DNA of 64,000 nucleotides from Patella vulgata. Its lineage: Eukaryota; Mollusca; Gastropoda; Patellidae. The notes under the pieces were generated by a model, which was given only the letters and a program-made list of their open reading frames with translations, was not told where the DNA came from and made no database searches. Position numbers and translations under genes: made by a program. Location of the stretch: the NCBI RefSeq assembly GCF_932274485.2, contig NC_065882.2, positions 42,378,593-42,442,592 on the forward strand, in the 5' to 3' direction. This document shows, one piece after another, positions 1 to 30,859 of the stretch; the stretch's first letter is position 1, and each line of letters opens with the position of its first letter.

Positions 1-536
1 TAAGTATCTATAACAAATTTAATGTTCTTGTATTCTGCTTATAATTGATGTGTACATGCTTGGTAATTTCGATAAGTATGAATGAATTACTCGGGTCTAA
101 TGAGCGATGCGAAACAAAATTAGTCCTATGTCTTTGGAATACCCCTGTTTATAGTGTATAGCTTTAAGGAGAACGAACAAATTTAAGTATTATACATGTG
201 TATGTAATACCGATTGGTGATTATACTTTAGTTAATAGTCTTGTCAAAAAGTATTCACCCTGAAAACCCGCGTTAATAATAAATGAGTTACTCGGGTAAA
301 ATGGGTCACAATCCAAAATTTCAAGATTTTGTTATTCGACTTCTTATGTTGATGTAGATCTACATAATATATTGTATATCTGAATATCAACATTTTAACA
401 TAATGTCTATCTTGGGTTTTAGTGTAATCTGTATTACTGACACAGAAAGTAGGCTAATTTACCGAATAGCGACGTAATTTATTTCCGCCCTAGATAAATG
501 GTGTATTTCCGGTTCTGGTGCATTTTCCGTATCAAA
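1..536. other. Upstream region of the arrestin gene, no gene seen
   Basis: AT-rich sequence with no convincing open frame or repeat. Its last 60 bases contain TTTCCGGTTC near 507 and AAAATGGAA near 534. These resemble ETS-family and YY1-type core promoter motifs, so this end may be the promoter of the arrestin gene. That is inference from motif resemblance only. Confidence 0.3.
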
Positions 537-632
537 ATGGAAAAGTCTGAAGAATTCAGTCAAGTCTTTTGTGCTCGTTGGTTCCTATGTTTACCCTGTT
601 ATTAATGTTACCCTCCATAATAGGTCTTCGCT
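537..632 (+). promoter_or_regulatory. 5' leader of the arrestin gene with upstream ATGs
   Basis: Two ATGs precede the main start. The one at 537 opens a short frame that stops before 633. The one at 587 opens a frame that runs past the main start in another frame to about 805. If the mRNA begins upstream of 537, both could reduce initiation at 633. The main ATG has G at -3 and G at +4, a good context. The transcription start is unknown, so the upstream ATGs may not be in the mRNA. Confidence 0.3.
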
Positions 633-19251
<18,619 letters not shown>

Positions 19252-19353
19252 CAACCCGTATAAAATAACTTACAATTTCAGAAAAGCAGTGCTCACAATA
19301 CAACCATAAGAGTATACCAGCCCTTTTCATGCAAGACAAATGGCAGCCATTTA

Positions 19354-19359
19354 AATAAA
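19354..19359 (+). promoter_or_regulatory. Nearest AATAAA after the arrestin stop
   Basis: AATAAA in CATTTAAATAAATAG, 103 bp after the stop codon. It may be the poly(A) signal, but ARRDC genes often have long 3' UTRs and many other AATAAA hexamers follow (for example about 25889). Transcript evidence would be needed to choose. Confidence 0.3.
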
Positions 19360-19575
19360 TAGATCGGCATGATGGGTTGTTGTAGTGTACATTACATCAA
19401 TGTCAGAGCTCAAACATGAAATATAATGATATATTTTACTTGTAATTTATAGTTACATAGATGACGTCAAAGTACTGTTTATATACAACAGTATAGTAAA
19501 TTGTTTCAAAGGGATTTAGTTATTGAACTGGAATATACAGGTCACAATTCTATGGAATACAATTACTGCTTATTA

Positions 19576-20044
19576 CACTGTAACCCAGGTATCGTTTAAT
19601 CTTGTGTATCTAGCACTAATTTCTTTCACATTCGTTTAATATCAAATCTTTGTTTAAAAATTTGTAAAAACTGTTTAAAATCACCATAAATCGTTTAATT
19701 TGTACTTCTGTCCAGTTTAAAGCTGACCATTCAATTTTGATAATGAGTGTCCAATTTACAAGTGTTTAATTTCTCAATCATTGTTAAAAAATAAACAACC
19801 CAATTGATTAATGATGTATAATGATTAATTTTTGAACAGTGATCAGGAAATTAAATACTTGTAAATTGGACACTCATTATCAAAATTAATCAGTCAGCTT
19901 TCAACTGGACACAAGTACAAATTAGATGATTTTTGGTGATTTTAAACGATTTTTACGAATTTTTAAACAAAGATTTGATATTAAACGAATTTGAAAGAAA
20001 TTAGTGCTAGATACACAAGATTAAACGATACCTGGGTTACAGTG
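19576..20044. mobile_element. Palindromic MITE, CACTGTAACCC ends, TTA target duplication
   Basis: A 469 bp element with two arms of about 200 bp that are inverted copies of each other. The left arm starts CACTGTAACCCAGGTATCGT; the right arm ends ACGATACCTGGGTTACAGTG. A short unpaired centre contains TTGTTAAAAAATAAACAACC. It is flanked by TTA at 19573-19575 and 20045-20047. A related sequence at about 43690 shows the uninterrupted site with one TTA. CACTG ends with 3 bp duplications fit the CACTA/EnSpm superfamily. The superfamily call is inference. Confidence 0.8.
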
Positions 20045-20047
20045 TTA

Positions 20048-21863
20048 CTAAGCAACGTTTCGACTAGGCTTGACTTGTCTATTCATTGTTAAGCAAGCCT
20101 AGTCAAGCAATATAGTAGTATGTCATGAGATAAAATTTATTTTTCAGTAAAAACTGTCTTGAGTTGTATGATCTCATGGTGCCAAATATATTTTAGTGAC
20201 CAACCGATATTTTAAGACAATAATATGTAAAGTGGATTATAATATATAGATAGTCAAACACGGAATAAAAATCATTTATTATAACATGAAATGTAATTAA
20301 ATCAGAAACTTTGTCATAAGAAGAAAGTTATTTAAAACATAATTTTTACATGTACAGGGTAGTTAATAATAAATATTTAAATATGAATACGAACAATAAA
20401 TTCAAATGTGATTTCTTTTATTATTTAAAATGGATAAACCGCTTTGATTTGAGTTGAGAAAAAATGTCAGAAATGTTGATTTGTTTTGTGCTATAAAAAT
20501 CTGTCTATATAGATAGTGTTAAAATATAGCCAATTTATTGTACCGCCTAAATCAAAGTGGTTTAGCTCCACATTGTGTAAACCAAATCAACAAATTGCTA
20601 AACAAATGCTAAGTAATATGTTGTTATAGACATGTACTTCATGTAAAGATCAAAACAATAAGACATTAGCTGTGTATGGATATTTTATCATACAGAAATT
20701 ACAGATCAATCAGAAAGATACAAAAAAAAGTCAAAATATCCTTGGTTGTTACTGAAAATAAATGTAATCTAATTTGTTTTGATTTACTATCATCTAAAAT
20801 CTATGTGACGTGATAGAAATAAAAACAAACAAAACTGTTTGAATAAGTGACCTGTGTTGCTTCAACATGTCTTCCTAGTCTGTTTATATTATTGTTTATT
20901 TATTTATTGTGTTTATGTATTTATTGTGTTTATTTTATTTATTACCAAATATGTTTGTTTAGTGTTTATAATTAACTAATTTATTAAATATTATTAGTAT
21001 TAAAAGGTATACAGAATCAATTTGAAAAATTTGCGTCCATTAATAATATTATAATGTTGGCAAAACAAGGTAACAAACACTGTCATTCAACAGAATGCAT
21101 TTGATTAAAATGTTTATGGTCACAATTTGTTTTTATATTTAATACATGTATGTAAACCCACTGTAAATTCAATTCTAATTTCGTTATTTACCTGTTCTGG
21201 TAAACATTATCTACATGTTACACATTTATTAAACAGATTAATTGTCCATATTATCAGTCCCCCGCTCCCCTTGTTACCTTGTTTGGTTTTCATGTTGTTT
21301 ATATTTACACTACAGTAAGGCCTCTCCGTATCTTTTTAAAATTTGAGTTCAAATGACCCGATATGAGTCAATAAAAAAAATGTTTATTCTTTTGCAATAA
21401 TGGTTTTAAACCAAGACTTTAAAGAGATCAGATAACTGTTTAAACTTTAACCATGATCTGAATTAGAATATTTTTATAGAGAACATTTGATGTTCTGATA
21501 CATGTATTTATAGTCATTATTGTAGCACATAAACTAGAATCAAATAAATTTATACTATATGATTTATTATCATTTAGCTTTACACAATTTTTTATTTAAT
21601 TTTTCATGATTTCAAATTATTACAATAAATCCATATTATGATATTTTTTATTCTGTTACATGTTAAATTAAAATATATACCATTAGTCCTTTTCCATTTA
21701 TTTTTCTGTTGAACACACAGGAGCAATGTATTTTAATTTTTTGTTTAATATAAACTTACCATAACTTTTTCTCATGTTTTGTGTGCTTATATCTTCAAAA
21801 ATACAAAAAAACATCACTTATAATATTCTTAAGGGTTGAAAAATTTCATGTTAAATGATATAG
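20048..21863. other. AT-rich gene-free stretch
   Basis: The first 55 bp continue the hammerhead-like repeat (CAACGTTTCGACTAGGC, with an inverted AAGCCTAGTC) that the palindromic MITE split. The rest is AT-rich with no open frame I trust and no recognised repeat. It could include 3' UTR of the arrestin gene. Confidence 0.5.
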
Positions 21864-21864
21864 T

Positions 21865-23530
21865 TTTATATGCCCACATTTTCATGTGGACGTATTATGC
21901 CGTCGCCCCTGTTTGTCCGTCCGTCCACAATTTGTTTGTGGACACTCTACAGATCGCATTTTTTATCCGATTATGACGAAATTTAAAATATAGGTCTATC
22001 TCCTAAAGATCTCGGTTCCTTTCGATATTGGCATATATCGGACGATAACTTCATGGATTATGGCCCCTGATTGTACGAAATCACGTTTTTAGCTTGTGGA
22101 CACTCTAGTGGTCACAATTTGCATCTGATTTTGATGAAACTTGAAATGCATATTTATAACTCAAAGATCTTGGTTCCTTTCTATATTTGCGCATATCGGA
22201 TCGTAACTTCCTGAATTATGGCCCCTGATTGTACGTAAAATCGCGTTTTTAGCTTGTCGTACCTCTAGAGGTCACAATTATTATCCGATTTAAAAAAACG
22301 TTTGAATATATCACCGTTACACTGTAATGATGCCCGAATCGAATTTCGTGTAAATCAAACTAAAACTGGCGGACAAAATGGCCGCCCTTCGTATGCAAAT
22401 AGTATAAAAATATGGTATATCAAGGTTGTGGTCATAATTTTGATCCGATTTTGATGCAACTTGAAATACATGTTTATAACCCAAGGATCTTGATTCCTTT
22501 TAAAATTTGCGCATATCGAATCGTAACTTTCTGAATTGTGACCCTTGATTGTACTAAAAATCATGTTTTTAACTTGTGGTCACTCTAGAGGTAACAATTT
22601 TTATCCGATACCAAAAAACGTTTGAATATATGGCCGAGTACGAATTTCGTCAAAATCGGACCAAAATGGTCGCCCCTTGTACGCAAATAGTGTAAATATA
22701 TGATATATCAAGGTTGTGGATCCTCTAAGAGGCCACAATTTTTATCCCATTTTGATGAAACTTGAAATAAATATTTATTACCCAAAGATCTTGGTTTCTT
22801 TCAATATTCACGCATATCGAATCATAGTTTCCTGAATTATGGCCCTTGATTATACGAAAAATAGCGTTTTCTGCTAGTGGTCTCTCGAGAGGTCACAATT
22901 TTTATCTGATTTAAAAAAAACATTTGAATATATCACCGTTACACCCAAATGATGGTTGAGTTCGAATTTCGGAAAATCGGACCAAAACTGCTGGATAAAA
23001 TGGCCACCCCTCCCTCGTACGCAAATAATGTATATATGGTATATCAAGGTTGTGGTCCCTCTAGAGGCCACAATTTTGATCCGATTTTGATGAAACTTGA
23101 AATATATGTTTATAACCCAAGGATCTTGGTTCTTGTTGATATTCGCGCATATCAGATGGTAACTTCCTGAATTATGGCCCTTGAGTGTACGAAAAATCGC
23201 GGTTTTAGCTTGTGGTCCCTCTAGAGGTCACAATTTTTATCCGATTGAAAAAAACGTTTGAATATTTCACAGTTGCACCCTAATGACAGCTGAGTTGGAA
23301 TTTTGTGGAAATCGGACCAAAGCTGCCGGACAAAATGGTCGCCCCTTGTACGCATTGATGAAACTTGAAATATAGCTTTATAACCCAATGACCTTGGTTC
23401 CTGTCAGTATTCGTGCATATAGAATCGTAACTTCCTGAATTATGGCCCTTGATTTTACAAAAAATCGCTTTTTGTTTAGCTTGTTCTCTATCCATCTCTT
23501 GCAAAAAGTGGGCGTATCCTGCCTGGCAAT
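21865..23530 (+). repeat. RepB copy 5, type-1 core, long and complete
   Basis: Hairpin TATGCCCACATTTTCATGTG / GACGTATTATG, then GTCCGTCCGTCC. About nine type-1 units follow (GGTCACAATTTTTATCCGAT; AACCCAAGGATCTTGG; GAATTATGGCCCTTGA), ending GCAAAAAGTGGGCGTATCCT, GCCTGGCAA. It is the longest RepB array in the window and shows the number of units varies between copies. Confidence 0.75.
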
Positions 23531-24077
23531 GAATATATTATTTCAATAATAGTGCCCTTTTAGTTTATATATTATTATTATTATTTATAAACTTATCACC
23601 ATGACAAATAAATTTCATTATGAAATATCTTCTATTTTTTTTTCTTAATAATTTTTGTACTTATTATATAATATGTATTTATATGGTTTAAATAATTTTA
23701 ACTTTTATAAAATGATGAATGACATTTTTTTCACATTTTTGACATTTTTTAAAGAGTGCTTTTATATTTGAATCCAATTCATCTAAGCTGTATAATATTG
23801 TAACATACTGTGGGTAGTGTATTGTCTATAGTGAATATATGTAATTACAGTCATAGAACTTATAATAATATAATGTCAAAATCAAGTATTGCGACCATAC
23901 ACTTCCTTGAAATTGGATCAAAAAGACAGTTTCTGAATACATTATGCGAATTACAGGACAATTCTAGCTGTTGTCATTTGTTTATACAATGTAATTTATT
24001 ATAATAAATTCAAAAATGCACAATGTGATATACATCATTTCGGCTTAAATTACGAAATGAAGTATTGATGATATATA
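23531..24077. other. AT-rich gene-free stretch
   Basis: Very AT-rich, with long T and A runs. I see no gene or recognised repeat. Confidence 0.5.
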
Positions 24078-24860
24078 CTCTTCAAAAAAAGAAATGCATA
24101 GTGACATTTTGTCGTCGGTATACCCTCGCTCTACCATCGCCTCATTGCAACAGGAACCGCGACTCTTCGCTGAACTAAACTGTTCTCCAGTCGGATTTGA
24201 CGGTGTCGGCATATTTCGAAATGACGGCTCGTAATATGGTTTCACTTAGGCGTCTATGGCCTATGCCAACCAGGAATTGCTGCTGCAGTAGAGGTCGCTG
24301 TTGTGAACAGTTTCCGCAAATAGCATGACCGGATGTGACGATCCAGGGCAGGTGTGATCACTCTCGTTTGGCCTGAGCTTGGGCGGTCACGTGTTGAACT
24401 TCGCTGTCAGTACCTATCCCAAAGGCGAGAAATGGTACTCTGGGAAACATTCAGCAGTCTGGCTACATCTGTCTGGTATTCACCTGCTTGTAACCGACCG
24501 ATAGAGGTTGTTGCGTTGGTCTTCGTTTAGTTGTGGCATCACTTAGCTCGTTGAGTGTTTACATGTGCAACTGATTTTGAAACCGAGAACCCCAGGATTT
24601 TAAAGGCCTTAGATTTGGGTTACATGCGAAAAGCTTGCAAAGTTGTTAAACTCGTGTGTCTGGATGCAATCAAGCGAAAACAAATTTCGACAAAATGTAT
24701 GACCAATCACAATTAGTGAACCTACATTTAAAACCAATAATGAATTTCTCTGATCCTTACAAAAATGACAAGTAAAACAAGTAAGATTTATGGAAACAAC
24801 GATCCCGTCCAAATAAAAAAATGATGAAAAATGGGCTGTGCATTTCCTTTTTTTGAAGAT
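24078..24860 (-). mobile_element. Tc1/mariner-like DNA transposon, decayed
   Basis: Terminal inverted repeats CTCTTCAAAAAAAGAAATGC (left) and the complement of GCATTTCCTTTTTTTGAAG (right), flanked by TA. On the minus strand a frame near 24500-24330 reads GRLQAGEYQTDVARLLNVSQ followed by STISRLWDRY, then STRDRPSSG. This is the bipartite helix-turn-helix DNA-binding region of Tc1-like transposases. The frame has an in-frame stop after RLWDRY and changes frame before it, and most of the DDE catalytic part is missing, so the copy is non-autonomous. Confidence 0.75.
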
Positions 24861-26745
24861 TATATAATCTATGGCTAGAATTCTTAGAATGGTAGATGAA
24901 CCATTCTAGTCAGGTATCAAATCTATTATTGTAACTACTCTCAGAACCTATTTTATGAAATTGTGATTCTGTACAAGTTAGTGATAGAACATCCTGAAAA
25001 AGCTAATTAAAGAGATATATTATTTTTTATTTAGTTATGAATAGAAATCAACTGTGCAGTAGTATAATAGTTTTTGTATTTTTGTTCCACGTTTAATATT
25101 TATGTTTATTAGTTGAAGTAATTAAAAGCATGATACCAATTTTATTTCATTAAACATCTATGATTACCTGTATGCCAAACTTTTTAATATCTTTGTGGTA
25201 TTCTTCTTTAATATTATTTCATGTATTTTATCTTACCCTGAGATACAGTCATGATTAATTCATCAGCAAAATTTATTAAAGTATTTTCTTGTCATTTTGT
25301 TGGTTTAAAATTAATTGTTTAATTTATGATATAAATGTTACTTATGAAAGTCTATATCTATAAATGTATTATATTTATTATTTAATATTTTGTATTTATT
25401 TATTTTTATGATTATTAAATTGATTAATATATTTGATAGTGCTAAAACCTGATAATCAAACAAGCCTAATTATCTTGAAATCATTTATTTTGTACATCAT
25501 TATTCTAAACTGAAATAGTGGTTATTACCAACATTCTGACTAACCATGGATTATTTTGCTAATATGAGGAGTCTGAGATAGTGTTTTCATCATACTTTTT
25601 AATATTTTGTTCACTGGAAATATTATGGCTCTTCAGACCTAATTAAAGGTGAACAATAGCTGTGTTTGTTGTGTTTTTTTGTAATAAATGTAGTGAGTGA
25701 GTGATTATGATAACAAGCTAAATCCTTTAATATTTTACAGCCAGCTGTGTTATATTTGCCCCATCCCCACCCAACACCACCACCCTGCCCCACTCCTGTT
25801 AGTAGCAGTGATGTCATTATTTTGTCAGATATGTGTGAAATTTATATTTTGTAAGTTGCCACTTGTGCAATGTTGTTAATTCTTTCGAAAATAAACCATT
25901 GTATACTTAAATGTACTTAATTTGATTTTTTCGTGTTCTGCCCAGTTTAAATTGCTTGGAGATCTTTAGATCTTGAGCACAGGAAGAAAAATATGTTGAA
26001 CAATTTATCCATGATTATAAAAATAAACCTAAAATCAACCTCCGAAAATGGCTCTTATCGGGAACAACCATGATGGCCTTATTGCTCATGAAACCAAACC
26101 CAGTCAAAACTTTAAAAAAAGATAAATATATAATTTACAATGGAAACGTCATTGAGAAGTTACATTCTCATTAATATTAAGACGTATGCGAAGATATTTT
26201 GGTATTAGGACGTGTCGTCTTGGATCTAGGAAGATTAACATCACTATAGTATAGCCCAGGTCACAGGTGTTAACCAGTCATTCTAAATGGTATACTTGTC
26301 TGCTATTGAATTATCGATTAAATACACTTGAACTGCCACCGGTATGTTTAACTTTCGATTGCAGCACAGATATTCATATGCATTCTGTTTGTCATTGAAC
26401 AGAGTACAGCCAACTATTGTAATTTGTAGACGTGTCGTGTAAACATAGTTTACACGTCAAATAACGTGTAGTAACCAACCTTGACAATGTTTCCGTGCGT
26501 GTAACAAAAATTTATTACCAATTAATAATTTACTTACATTTGTTAACAAGAGGACTGCAAATCACACTTTACAATGTCAAAGTGCTTTTCCAACGTTATT
26601 AATTTCTTCGCAAATTTCTTGGATAAATATTAAGATAATCATTTTCACACTTAAATATCAGAAGAATATATTTCTTAATTTACGTCCCAGCAGTACCCTA
26701 CCCTCCTTCATTTGTCTTAGGAAGTACATATAATATTTGCCCCAA
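24861..26745. other. AT-rich gene-free stretch
   Basis: No gene recognised. AATAAA near 25889 could end a long transcript. 26040-26745 is slightly less AT-rich but has no coding pattern I trust. Confidence 0.45.
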
Positions 26746-26755
26746 GTAGCTTTGT

Positions 26756-27007
26756 TCGACCCCTGCATTGGCCGAGAACGTTTATCGGGATTTACCGACG
26801 TGGTTTCCCCTTGCGGATGGTGCAGGACGGAGGACCTGACAAGTACAGCTGTCTAGTCGTTCGGATGGGACGAAAAACAGAGGACGGTGTACATATTGGC
26901 GTGCACGTAAAAGATTCCTTGGCAGTTGGAATTTGATATAAGATTAGGCCATTAGCCCAGTTGGAGCAGAACGGTAGGACGTTAAATCCTATTTCATTTC
27001 ATTTCCT
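26756..27007 (+). mobile_element. SINE2, 5'-truncated, 10 bp target duplication
   Basis: Begins inside the B box (TCGACCCCTGCATTGGCCGA) and ends TTAAATCCTATTTCATTTC. Flanked by GTAGCTTTGT at 26746-26755 and 27008-27017. Confidence 0.8.
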
Positions 27008-27025
27008 GTAGCTTTGTAAAAAAAA

Positions 27026-28328
27026 CCCCAGCGGCTGCCAGGCAGGATACGCCCACATTTTACAAGAGATGGATAGAGAACAAACTAAAAACAAAAACGA
27101 GTTTTTGTACAATCAGGGGCCATAATCCAGAAAGTTATGGTCTTAAATGCGCAAATATCAAAAGGGACTGGGATTTTTGGAATATAAAGATATGTTTTAA
27201 GTTTCATCAAAATCGGATAACAATTATTGTGACCTCTAAAGGGTCCATAACCTTTGTATTACATACTTATACACAATTTGCGTACAAAGAGCGGCGATTT
27301 TGTCGGGCAGTTTCATTTCGATTTTCCAGAAATTCGAATTCAACCTTCATTCCGTAAGAATGGTGATTTATCTAAACGGTTTTTAAAATCGGAAAAAAAA
27401 TTATGACCTCTAGAGAAACCCTATAGCTAAAAATGCGATTTTTCGACCAATCAGGGGCCATAATCCAGGAAGTTATGTTCGGATGTGTGTGATTATCAAA
27501 AGGAACCAAGATAAAAACATATATTTAAAGTCTCAACCAAATCGGATAAAAACTGTGGCCTCTAGAGGGTCCACAACCTTGATATACCATATTTTTACAC
27601 ATTTGTGTATAAGGGGCGGCTATTAGTCCGATTTTCACAGATAAAATTGTGACCTCTATGGGGATCACAAGCTCAAAACGCGATTTTTCGTACAATCAAG
27701 GGCCATAATTCAGGAAGTTACGATTCGATATGCGGGAATATCGAAAGAAACCAAGATCTTTGGGTTATAAACATGCATTTCAAGTGTCATCAAAATCGGA
27801 TGAAAATTATGACCTCTAGGAGGTCCACATCGTTGATATACCAGATGTTTACACTATTTGCGTACAAGGGGCGGCCATTTTGTCTGACAGTTTTGGTCCA
27901 ATTTTCACGAAATTCGAATTCAACCATTATTAGGGTGTAACGGTGATATACTAAAACGGTTTTTAAATCCGATAAAAATTGTGACCTCTAGGATCCGATA
28001 TGCACCAATATCGAAAGGAACCAAGATCTTTGGGTTATAAACATCCATGTCAAGTTCCATTAAAATCGGATCAAAATTGTGACCTCTAGTGTGTCCACAG
28101 GCTAAAAACGTGATTTTTCGTACAGTCAGGGGCCATAATCCACGAAGTTATGGTCCGATACATGCCAATATCAAACGGAGCCAAGATCTTTGGGAGATAG
28201 ACCTACATTTCAAGTTTCGTCCAAATCGGATAAAAATTGTGACCTGTAGAGTGTCCACAAACAAATTGTGGGCGGACGGACAGGGGCGACGACAGTATGT
28301 GTCCACATGAAAACGTGGGCATATAAAA
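27026..28328 (-). repeat. RepB copy 6, minus strand, type-1 core, complete
   Basis: Read on the plus strand it begins CAGCGGCTGCCAGGCAGGAT, then ACGCCCACATTTT. It has about eight inverted-sense type-1 units and ends GTCCACATGAAAACGTGGGC, ATATAAAA. It inserted only 18 bp from the SINE2 right duplication. Confidence 0.75.
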
Positions 28329-28329
28329 A

Positions 28330-28755
28330 TGAATAAAACTGTTCCCGTCATAATATAACTAACTGCCAGACCGTGGATAAAAACTAGTCAGGCGAATGAA
28401 TTAAACGCCGCGCATAATTTATCATAACAAGTAATTTTCACAAAGATAGAGGAGTGTTACCGTTTATTTTTTATTTTTTTCTTGTCCTTGGCAGCTGCGA
28501 AGTCCCCGGTTATCCATTTCCAGGGAATCGGCCGTTCCGGACATGACTTATTCACCCTTCTTTCTTCTGGGCAGTTCGTTTTTGACCGGTGTCACCTGGA
28601 AATTACTGAGTTGTTCTGTTCTGGTACCTTTTTTGAAAGTCCATTTTAACATTTATTTTGATTAGACACCGTTTGGGGGTACGCAGAAAATTATAAAATA
28701 GAGAATCCGTTTACGGCCATTTTGTCACTTCTGTAAGAGACAGATAGAATACATG
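28330..28755. other. Gene-free stretch, slightly CG-richer
   Basis: Between a RepB and a SINE2 fragment. Segment 28490-28700 looks less repetitive than its neighbours, but I find no open frame or family match. Confidence 0.35.
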
Positions 28756-28757
28756 TA

Positions 28758-28915
28758 TTACCGTGTAAAGAAACCTTGGCAGTTAGAATTCGATATAAGA
28801 GTATTGTACTGTCCAATTAAAATTTAGCTCATAGCACACTGCACCGTGTATATGCCCGTCTTCATTAGCCCAGTCGGTGCAGAAAAATAGACGTTAAACT
28901 CCATTTCATTTCATT
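28758..28915 (+). mobile_element. SINE2 3' fragment
   Basis: Matches the last 150 bp of SINE2: CTTGGCAGTTAGAATTCGAT, ATAGCACACTG, TGCCCGTCTTCATTAGCCCA and AGACGTTAAACTCCATTTC. Confidence 0.75.
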
Positions 28916-29430
28916 ACTTTGATGTTACCAATAATTTATAGTGTAAATATATCATTACTCAAAACAATGCTAAATGTCAGTTAACATATTAGAGACCCGA
29001 TAAAGACTGAAAAAATGTGTTTGAAATGGCAGAATAATGAATAAAAATATAATTTAGGGCCGTATACACAATCAAAAGTTCTCCTACATGTATTTAAAAA
29101 ACCAAAAAACATTTTGGGACAAAATTCATTTAAATTGGCGTAACTGGCTCACACGATGCGACAACTTAAGCGACGAGTTTGGCAACAAATATCGCCGCGC
29201 AGGAATGAACACAATACACAACGACTTTGGCGATCACAAAAAAACCCTGTCACGTGCTTCGTCATGTGCGCCTCTAAATGCATTTTAGCAAGTATATTTT
29301 ATTGCATAAAAACGCCCACGTAGTCATCGCATTGAATACTTCAATTAATATTGTTTTGTGCATGCATGATGAGCAGCCGGCGACTTAATCGTCTCAGTAC
29401 AACGGTCGAGTACAGTGCGTTATTTCAAAG

Positions 29431-29704
29431 AGAGAGAGAGAAATGGGGTTTAACGTCCACTCGACACAAACTAGGTCATTTCGGGACTAACACATGGTGT
29501 AATTTTATTTCAATAATTCGCTTGCGCGTAGGGGTCTTTAGCAGTGGGAGGAAACCGGAGGACCCGGAGAAAACCCACGAGGTTGGACAGGCGACCCTAC
29601 TCCTTGTCGCGTACAACCGGGGATTCGAAACCACGCCAGTTGACTCAATGACAGACTTTATGGTACAGCGCGCACGTGCTAACCATTCAGCCACTCAACC
29701 CCCC
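29431..29704 (-). mobile_element. SINE1, minus strand, nearly complete
   Basis: On the plus strand: (AG)n, AAATGGGGTTTAACGTCCAC, the central GAGGAAACCGGAGGACCCGG, then the inverted B box (GGATTCGAAACCACGCCAGT) and head. No clear target duplication, so it is older or its ends have changed. Confidence 0.85.
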
Positions 29705-29749
29705 TTATAGTATTTTAAGTAACGAGCTGTCCCTTGTATGTATAGAAAA

Positions 29750-29850
29750 CAGGCTACGTGAGGATGAGTCCAGAAATGTTCCAGAGAATCCTAAATATAA
29801 TTAATCCTCTCATTACCAAACAAACAACCAAAATGAGAGCGATTGTCTAT
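29750..29850 (+). pseudogene. Possible PIF/Harbinger (HARBI1-like) transposase fragment
   Basis: A short frame reads GYVRMSPEMFQRILNIINPL then ITKQTTKMR. It resembles the stretch in HARBI1-type transposases where an FRM...F..LL..I...I.K.DT..R pattern precedes the nuclease domain. Only about 30 codons remain. The CG-rich patches at 29130-29230 and 30165-30275 (for example CGCTGGTCGCTGGCGACG) could be the non-coding parts of the same element. Low confidence: the match is from memory. Confidence 0.35.
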
Positions 29851-30275
29851 CACCATCCGTTTTCTCGCAAGAGGTACTGGAGAAAAAACAACCGCCCCTT
29901 CTAATTAGCATCTATCAATCCTAGGACTATATTATTATTATTTGGTATATTGCTAGATAAACGGAACAATCCACTGGGCCTACATGTATTCGACAGCTCA
30001 CACATTTAATAAGTGCCAGAATTGCAAACTAAAATTTCAATCAACTAGATTACCCGACCTCTTATATTATGCAACAGAAACAGATTCCGAGAAAACCTTG
30101 TGTGTGGTTATGTTACATGAGAGAAATAACCAAAAATGATTTGTTTAATTTATTTCCTTGGTTGTCGCCGAGGTGAGCACATTACACGATTTGTTACCGA
30201 CAAAGCCACGACTTGGGCGATCATATCAAACAGGTCTGATATCGCTGGTCGCTGGCGACGAAAAAGCGCTAGTTT

Positions 30276-30320
30276 TTTGGGGGGGTTTTTTGGGTTTTTT
30301 TTTTGGGGGGGGGGGGGGTC
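30276..30320 (+). repeat. Alternating T and G runs (G-quadruplex candidate)
   Basis: G7, T6, G3, T12 and then about G14, all on one strand. Four or more G-tracts within 45 bp could form a quadruplex on the plus strand. Confidence 0.7.
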
Positions 30321-30673
30321 ATCGTAGTGTAGAATGCGCCAGGCTGTGGTCATTTAATGTTTAGACAAGTGTCTAATTAAATTAAATTTACGTCGTCATC
30401 TTTATTTATATTTATGTTAAATTACGTAATACTAATTCTGCTAATCGCTTTTGTAGAAAACAACTCCATTATTCATGAAGGTGTTTTATACTATTTTTTT
30501 TCAGGTCTTTTTGGGAAATAATGCTTTAAATACACAAAAAGTATATACATTTATTTTATGATCAGTAGTGGAATACCGCGTTTTATCAGTGAAATAAACG
30601 TGTTATTCCACTGGCTAGCAGTAGTTCATGTTGTTTTTACCTAAAATGATTGTAAAATCATAAAATAAATAGA

Positions 30674-30796
30674 ACATTTGTCGTTTTGTCGTGAATAACA
30701 TATTTTATTTCATCTCGAAGCAAGAAAACGTTTATATTTCCACTCATGCTTCTCGATGAAATAAAATATGTTATTCACTCTAAAACGACAAATATC
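30674..30796. repeat. Imperfect inverted repeat, arms about 47 bp
   Basis: ATTTGTCGTTTTGTCGTGAA...TTTATTTCATCTCGAAGCA (about 30674-30720) pairs with TGCTTCTCGATGAAATAAAA...AACGACAAATAT (about 30749-30796). A smaller inverted pair, GTGGAATA / TATTCCAC, lies just upstream at about 30569 and 30612. It may be a small MITE relic. Confidence 0.6.
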
Positions 30797-30859
30797 CTCT
30801 ATGTACTTTATAGGGTACCTGAATAACAAAAAAAATCTTATTCAACCCCAAATCATCTA

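Noticed and set aside
24609-24812. Open frame in the Tc1-like element
   Set aside because: It lies outside the helix-turn-helix region and resembles no transposase segment; likely chance.
28089-28310. Open frame in RepB copy 6 (and similar frames in other RepB copies)
   Set aside because: These frames come from the tandem repeat itself, shift between copies and resemble no protein.
30674-30796. Rho-independent-type terminator hairpin
   Set aside because: The window is eukaryotic; the hairpin is far larger than such terminators and has no gene upstream.
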